Shown piece after piece: positions 60,058-64,000 of a stretch of 64,000 nt of DNA; position 1 is the stretch's first letter, and every line of letters begins with the position of its first letter. The translations under genes and the position numbers were made by a program. Origin of the DNA: Microcoleus asticus IPMA8 (GTDB taxonomy: Bacteria > Cyanobacteriota > Cyanobacteriia > Cyanobacteriales > Microcoleaceae); NCBI RefSeq assembly GCF_013179805.1, contig NZ_SRRZ01000013.1, positions 20,831 through 84,830 on the forward strand. The letters run 5' to 3'. The notes under the pieces are model-generated. The model searched no databases and was not told the DNA's origin. It saw only the letters and a program-made list of their open reading frames with translations.

Positions 60058-60747
60058 TTAATTTCCTGTTATTTGAATGTTTGCCTGTTGCCACAGTCGA
60101 TCGACTGTCACGAATTTGTAACCTTTATACAAAAGCAAGGGAATTATTTTCTCAGCAGAAGCTGCAACATCTTCGCCACCGCAATAGCCGTCGTGAAGTA
60201 CAATAATTGAGCCGTTTTCAGTTTGTTGCACGACCCGACTAATAACTTTCCTAACCCCCGGTCGCACCCAATCTTCCGGGACGACACTCCACATTACGGG
60301 GCGATATTCCCACTGTTGCAATAACTCTAATGTTCGCGGTGTAAAAATGCCGTTGGGCGGCCGCACATCCCGGATAAATTCTGGGTCTAAATCGCAAGCT
60401 TTGGCAATTGCTTTTTGCGTGTCTTCTAAACTTTGTTTTAGTTCGTGGGTTTTGAGTTTGGCAAACGATATATGCTGGTAGCCGTGGAGGCCGATCCAGT
60501 GTCCGCGATCGCAAACTTCCTTAGCGGTTTCTGGATGCCTGTCAACGCAAAAGCCCAGCCAGAAAAAACTAGCTTTGATGTCGTATTTATCTAAAACTTT
60601 TAACACTTGAGGTGTGTGCTGGCGGTGCGGGCCGTCGTCAAATGTGAGGGCAATTTCTCGGCTGTTGATATCTCCCGTCCACAGACATCTGGGAAAAGCA
60701 GATTTGAGGATGGGATGAACGACAGGAAACAGGGGTGCTAGTGGCAT
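60058..60747 (-). CDS. Polysaccharide deacetylase (CE4/NodB family)
   Basis: 229 residues. The NodB motifs are present: TFDDGPH (catalytic Asp and metal Asp), HGYQHISF (metal His pair with three-residue spacing), RPPNG and the C-terminal VLHDGYCGG (catalytic His). No signal peptide is visible, which is unusual for an enzyme acting on envelope glycans; the N-terminal LFPVVHPILKSAF might be a weak membrane-associating stretch. Substrates in this family are N-acetylglucosamine polymers or peptidoglycan. It is the first gene of a two-gene operon. Confidence 0.85.
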   Translation of the reverse strand: MPLAPLFPVVHPILKSAFPRCLWTGDINSREIALTFDDGPHRQHTPQVLKVLDKYDIKASFFWLGFCVDRHPETAKEVCDRGHWIGLHGYQHISFAKLKTHELKQSLEDTQKAIAKACDLDPEFIRDVRPPNGIFTPRTLELLQQWEYRPVMWSVVPEDWVRPGVRKVISRVVQQTENGSIIVLHDGYCGGEDVAASAEKIIPLLLYKGYKFVTVDRLWQQANIQITGN

Positions 60748-60826
60748 TGATTAACCTTGATAAATGCGATCGGGTAGAAATGAAGCTGCGTTACAATAGA
60801 ATAAAGTTAACTCAATCTAGGTAAAT

Positions 60827-61126
60827 ATGACAACTGCCGTTGATATTGGAACGCTAATTGTCAGCACGCCGGGAACTTGCGGTGGCAGCCCACGAATTGC
60901 AGGAACTAGAATTACGGTAGAGAACATTGCTATTGATTTTAATGCTGGGCTGACTCCAGAACAAATCAGTGATGAAAAACCGCACTTGACTTTAGCACAA
61001 AGTTATGTTGCACTAGCCTGCTATTATGCAAACAAAGACAAAATTGACGCGGAGATAGCAGCAGAAAACGCTGAGTGGGAGCGCTTAGAGTCTGAATATA
61101 CGACCAAAATTAAGCCGTTACAATAG
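60827..61126 (+). CDS. DUF433 antitoxin-like protein
   Basis: 99 residues with a winged-helix DUF433 core: IVSTPGTCGGSPRIAGTRIT then VENIAIDFNAGLTPEQISDE and LAQSYVALACYYANK. These proteins are normally followed by a DUF5615 PIN-like toxin, but the 216 bases downstream contain no such gene, so this is an orphan. It may be autoregulatory or a leftover of a pair. The start ATG lacks a clear ribosome site. Confidence 0.85.
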   Translation: MTTAVDIGTLIVSTPGTCGGSPRIAGTRITVENIAIDFNAGLTPEQISDEKPHLTLAQSYVALACYYANKDKIDAEIAAENAEWERLESEYTTKIKPLQ

Positions 61127-61342
61127 AATATGATAGGAATAGTTAGGAGCTTATAGTAGAGCTAAATAACTGTTAGTAAAAGATGAGCGATTGCCCATTT
61201 TTTAAAAAATTAACTCTTTTGATATAGCCTCACACGATCTCGGATAAATCCACCTCTATCTCCCGGTCGATGCGCTCGCCCTACAGTGTTTTCCTATACT
61301 TAAAAAAAGCACAACCAATCGACCAACCATCAAGGAGGAAAA

Positions 61343-62110
61343 ATGACAGAGGAATATTTAGCCGAACGAACAGTTTCAGCCGTATTTAAGGAAGAAGAAC
61401 AATTAGACGGCGTAATTCGGCGCTTGCTCGATCGCGGAGTTTCCCGCGACCACATCTCAGTAATGGGAAAAAACTTTCAATCTAAAACTAAAATTGCCGG
61501 CTTTATTACTAAAAAAGATGTGATATTAGGCGGTCTGCGAAGCGGGGCGATTTTTGGTTCCTTATTCGGTTCTTTCTTGGGTTTGCTAACAGGCGTCGGC
61601 GTGCTGTTTATTCCCTTTGTCGGTGCAGTAGTATCGGCGGGCCCGCTGGGTGCGGTACTGTTGGGTGCAGCTAGCGGCGCGATCGCAGGTTCGGCCGGTG
61701 CGGGTCTAGTTTCCGCTTTGGTCGCTTTGGGAATGCCGGAAGACAAAGCAACTATCTATCAAACCCGCGTTGAAGCAGGCGAATTTCTGGTGATGGCAGA
61801 AGTTCCCGCAGATAAATCTGGCGAATTTCAACTCTTGCTAGAAAGTGCAGGTGGCGAAGAGATAGCTATTAGCGAGATGACGCTGCCGCGCGCCGTCAAA
61901 GGTCGCTGCAATAGTCCGGCAGACTTGTCTCCAGAAGTGCGATCGCACCTGTCGGAAGCTGCTCAAAAAACCTTTATGGAATCCTACAACGCCGCATTTG
62001 ATGAAAGCAACGACTCGATACAATCCGAACACACCGCTTGGAACGCCATTCACCAGCAGTATGAAGAAGATGAAAACGGCGTTTGGACTAAGCCTTTAGC
62101 AAAAGCCTAG
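61343..62110 (+). CDS. Glycine-zipper-like membrane protein with ChaB domain
   Basis: 255 residues, ribosome site AAGGAGG. The first ~55 residues resemble the small cytoplasmic domain of general-stress proteins (SAVFKEEEQLDGVIRRLLDR). Residues ~60-125 are two Gly/Ala-rich hydrophobic helices (FGSLFGSFLGLLTGVGVLF ...). A second regulatory-like beta segment (EFLVMAEVPADKSGEFQLLL) is followed by a C-terminal ChaB-type unit (LSPEVRSHLSEAAQKTFMES). ChaB was named as a cation-transport regulator in E. coli. Here it is fused to a membrane segment, which suggests a stress-related membrane protein. Confidence 0.75.
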   Translation: MTEEYLAERTVSAVFKEEEQLDGVIRRLLDRGVSRDHISVMGKNFQSKTKIAGFITKKDVILGGLRSGAIFGSLFGSFLGLLTGVGVLFIPFVGAVVSAGPLGAVLLGAASGAIAGSAGAGLVSALVALGMPEDKATIYQTRVEAGEFLVMAEVPADKSGEFQLLLESAGGEEIAISEMTLPRAVKGRCNSPADLSPEVRSHLSEAAQKTFMESYNAAFDESNDSIQSEHTAWNAIHQQYEEDENGVWTKPLAKA

Positions 62111-62146
62111 TCTTCCAATCGCAGCCAACTAATAAAAAATACAATC

Positions 62147-62178
62147 AAGCCTCTAGAACTGCGGTTCTGGAGGCTTTG
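62147..62178 (+). terminator. Terminator after ChaB-fusion gene
   Basis: AAGCCTCTAGAAC pairs with GTTCTGGAGGCTT (one G-U pair) across TGCG, 36 bases after the stop. It leads into the heptamer array. Confidence 0.8.
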
Positions 62179-62180
62179 AC

Positions 62181-62235
62181 GATTTTAGATTTTAGATTTG
62201 TGCAAGAATTAATTAAATTTTAGATTTTAGAGTTT
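62181..62235. repeat. TTTTAGA heptamer array (copy 4, two short runs)
   Basis: GATTTTAGATTTTAGATT and, 20 bases on, AATTTTAGATTTTAGAG. The units are the same as in the other arrays, but the run is broken. Confidence 0.8.
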
Positions 62236-62361
62236 TAAAAACTAAATATTTAATAATTTCGGAATTGCCGAAAGTCGCATTACTTTTTGAAAGTGGTATT
62301 GCACTAGGTTGCGTTGTCAAGTACAATCTATAGGCTTACAATATAAAATTAAGTTAAGCCA

Positions 62362-62520
62362 ATGCAAAAATACGTTTGTACAGTTTGCAATTACGTCTAC
62401 GATCCAGAAGTAGGCGACCCCGACGGAGGCATAGCTCCCGGTACACCCTTTGAAGATATCCCCGACGATTGGGTTTGTCCGACTTGCGGGGCGGTAAAAT
62501 CGGATTTTGAACCAGAATAA
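62362..62520 (+). CDS. Rubredoxin, 52 residues
   Basis: A complete small rubredoxin: Cys6 and Cys9 (YVCTVCNYVYD) and Cys39 and Cys42 (WVCPTCGAVKSDF) bind one iron. The aromatic core and DGGIAPGTPFEDIPDDW loop are typical. It lacks the C-terminal membrane helix of RubA of photosystem assembly, so it is the soluble type that shuttles electrons to oxygen/peroxide reductases. No ribosome site is obvious; a TATAAA box lies about 20 bases upstream. The BaiN-like flavoprotein gene follows after 24 bases, and the two could be co-transcribed. Confidence 0.93.
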   Translation: MQKYVCTVCNYVYDPEVGDPDGGIAPGTPFEDIPDDWVCPTCGAVKSDFEPE

Positions 62521-62544
62521 GCGAGAAAAAATTTGTCCGATCGA

Positions 62545-63810
62545 ATGCTCAAAATTACAGTCATCGGCGGCGGTGCTGCTGGTTTTTTTAGTGCAATTAC
62601 CTGTGCGAAAACCTACCCGCAGGCCCGCGTCACTTTACTAGAAGCTGGCCGGCAACTCCTGGCAAAAGTTCGCATCTCTGGCGGCGGGCGCTGCAACGTC
62701 ACTCACGCTTGTTTTGATCCCGGTATTTTAGTACAGAATTACCCCAGAGGTGGGAAAGCTCTGCGCGGTGCTTTTACTCGATTTCAACCGCGCGATACTG
62801 TAGAATGGTTTGCAGGTCACGGTGTGAAGTTGAAAACAGAAGAAGACGGGCGAATGTTTCCGATCACCGACGATTCGGAGACAATTGTTAACTGTTTGAT
62901 CCGGGCTGCTGAGGATGCAGGCGTAAAAATTCGCACCGGCGATGCAGTAGTTTCAGTAAAGAAATTAACGGGCAACACCGCAGAGGGCGAACAGGGGGAC
63001 ACCGCCCCTAGGTTTGAAATTGAGTTGAAGTCGGGGGAGAGTTTTAAGTGCGATCGCATCCTTCTCGCTACAGGCAGCAATCCTTCTGGTTTTAAGTGGG
63101 CAAAAGAGTTAGGTAATACTGTAGAACTGCCCGTTCCTTCTCTATTTACTTTTAATATTTCCGACAGCAGAATCAAAGATTTAGCCGGAATTTCTGTTCC
63201 TAATGCTAAGGTGAAATTGCCGGGAGCTAAATTAGAACAAAGCGGGCCTTTGCTAATTACTCACTGGGGTTTAAGCGGGCCTGCTGTACTCAAACTTTCG
63301 GCTTGGGGTGCGAGATTTTTGCACGATCGCCATTATAAAACATCTGTGCTGATTAATTGGCTTCCCCAGTACAATGCGGAAGTTTTGCGGCAGCAACTGC
63401 TAGCGGTTAAGTCGCAGTTGTCGCACCGATTGATTGTCTCTAGCTGTCCGTTTCCGGTGCCGCGTCGCCTCTGGGAACGCTTGACAAGTTCGATCGGCAT
63501 TGATGAGCAAAAACGCTGGGCAGACTTATCTAACAAAACCCTCGATCGCCTCCTGCAAGAACTCGTTCAAGGCGAATATCAGGTTGCAGGAAAAGGCGCA
63601 TTTAAAGAAGAATTCGTCACCTGCGGCGGTGTCAACCTCAAAGAAGTCGATTTTAAGACAATGGAAAGCCGCCGCTGTCCCGGACTTTTCTTTGCTGGCG
63701 AAATCTTGGATATCGACGGCGTGACGGGTGGTTTCAACTTCCAAAGTGCTTGGACTACGGCGTGGTTGGCCGGGAACGCGATCGGCAAACCATCCGATTT
63801 TAGATTTTAG
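62545..63810 (+). CDS. NAD(P)/FAD-dependent oxidoreductase (HI0933/BaiN family)
   Basis: 421 residues. The Rossmann loop ITVIGGGAAGFFSAI, the family-specific RISGGGRCNVTHA and the C-terminal FFAGEILDIDGVTGGFNFQSAW are all present. Members reduce flavin and may act on thiol or steroid-like substrates; function in cyanobacteria is unknown. The frame allows a TTG 12 bases upstream (next to AGAAAAA), but ATG is preferred. The stop TAG falls in a heptamer repeat, which adds a C-terminal Arg-Phe. Located directly after rubredoxin, it might be a rubredoxin-dependent or -reducing enzyme, an inference only. Confidence 0.9.
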   Translation: MLKITVIGGGAAGFFSAITCAKTYPQARVTLLEAGRQLLAKVRISGGGRCNVTHACFDPGILVQNYPRGGKALRGAFTRFQPRDTVEWFAGHGVKLKTEEDGRMFPITDDSETIVNCLIRAAEDAGVKIRTGDAVVSVKKLTGNTAEGEQGDTAPRFEIELKSGESFKCDRILLATGSNPSGFKWAKELGNTVELPVPSLFTFNISDSRIKDLAGISVPNAKVKLPGAKLEQSGPLLITHWGLSGPAVLKLSAWGARFLHDRHYKTSVLINWLPQYNAEVLRQQLLAVKSQLSHRLIVSSCPFPVPRRLWERLTSSIGIDEQKRWADLSNKTLDRLLQELVQGEYQVAGKGAFKEEFVTCGGVNLKEVDFKTMESRRCPGLFFAGEILDIDGVTGGFNFQSAWTTAWLAGNAIGKPSDFRF

Positions 63811-63827
63811 ATTTTAGATTTTAGATT
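63796..63827. repeat. TTTTAGA heptamer array (copy 5) containing the flavoprotein stop
   Basis: Four to five units. The stop codon of the flavoprotein (TAG) is one of the repeat TAGs, and the last codons are repeat-derived. Confidence 0.9.
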
Positions 63828-63979
63828 GGGGAATATTTGCTGTGTAAAGGTTTAGGAGTTGCGATCGCGCGATCGGCTTGCCTGTATTAAATTTTGTGTT
63901 ATTTTTGAACTGTAGTTTAGACTAACCAAAGATGAGAACGGTGGCCAAAGAAGAACTAGAGCCACCGCGCCAGGAGAGA

Positions 63980-64000
63980 ATGAGGGTGAAAAAGAAAACC
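63980..64000 (+). CDS. Possible start of a gene cut by the window edge
   Basis: An ATG with AGGAGA three bases before it opens a basic N-terminus (Met-Arg-Val-Lys-Lys-Lys-Thr) that may be the start of a signal peptide. An in-frame ATG at 63932 is less well placed. Nothing can be said about the product. Confidence 0.3.

Noticed and set aside
1..64000. tRNA, rRNA, riboswitch and intact IS elements
   Set aside because: I looked for TTCGAATC-type T-arms, transposase motifs and known leader forms on both strands and recognised none; a covariance search would be decisive.

Overview
The window reads as chromosome of a filamentous, non-heterocystous cyanobacterium (Oscillatoriales; Microcoleus/Oscillatoria/Kamptonema-like, by impression). 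Reasons: very frequent HIP1 octamers (GCGATCGC), a helical carotenoid protein (OCP N-terminal domain family), a plant-type [2Fe-2S] ferredoxin, an SLH-domain envelope protein, a fused TreS-maltokinase, and many short dispersed repeats typical of large cyanobacterial genomes (TTTTAGA heptamer arrays, 'GTGILPV' palindromes, GGGGCGGG hairpins). No rRNA, tRNA, CRISPR array or intact insertion sequence was recognised.

Layout. 0-12 kb: end of an EamA permease, an antitoxin/PIN-toxin pair, an AAA ATPase-TOPRIM pair that looks like a defence cassette, an M28 peptidase, a fused 5-oxoprolinase invaded in frame by several families of small repeats, a second possible defence pair (TcmP methyltransferase-like protein convergent with a three-Cys DUF5131 protein), a sigma-like factor, a ferredoxin and a zinc-ribbon protein. 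12-24 kb: TreS-maltokinase, a small membrane protein, ClpB, an MBOAT/SGNH polysaccharide O-acetylation pair, and an unknown membrane-anchored protein.

24.7-43 kb is a metal-homeostasis island. On the minus strand lie a CPx copper ATPase with a cupredoxin protein and a small HMA chaperone, the chaperone behind a MerR-type promoter. On the plus strand lie a DUF305 (CopM-like) lipoprotein, an RND efflux set (adaptor, pump, small lipoprotein) and a CopRS-like two-component system. TTTCAT-N5-TTTCAT direct repeats precede the DUF305 gene, the adaptor gene and copR. Between the efflux genes and copRS, on the minus strand, sits a multicopper oxidase / EfeO-like lipoprotein / FTR1 permease cluster with a shared Fur-box-like motif, followed by a histidine kinase whose membrane domain matches the ethylene receptor ETR1 but has Gln where ETR1 has the essential Asp25. 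The copper ligands Cys and His are kept. Copper export, copper-dependent iron uptake and a putative membrane copper-site sensor are thus interleaved. A 242-bp MITE-like element separates copR from copS.

43-64 kb: HtpG, ribosomal protein L28, a MASE1-PAS adenylate cyclase preceded by a decayed copy of its own catalytic end, ProS, an unknown 1043-residue membrane protein built of ~100-residue repeats, a Uma2 nuclease-like protein, the orphan helical carotenoid protein, VOC and acetoacetate decarboxylase-like proteins, an SLH protein, a polysaccharide deacetylase with a secreted partner, an orphan DUF433 antitoxin-like protein, a ChaB-fusion stress protein, a 52-residue rubredoxin and a BaiN/HI0933-type flavoprotein.
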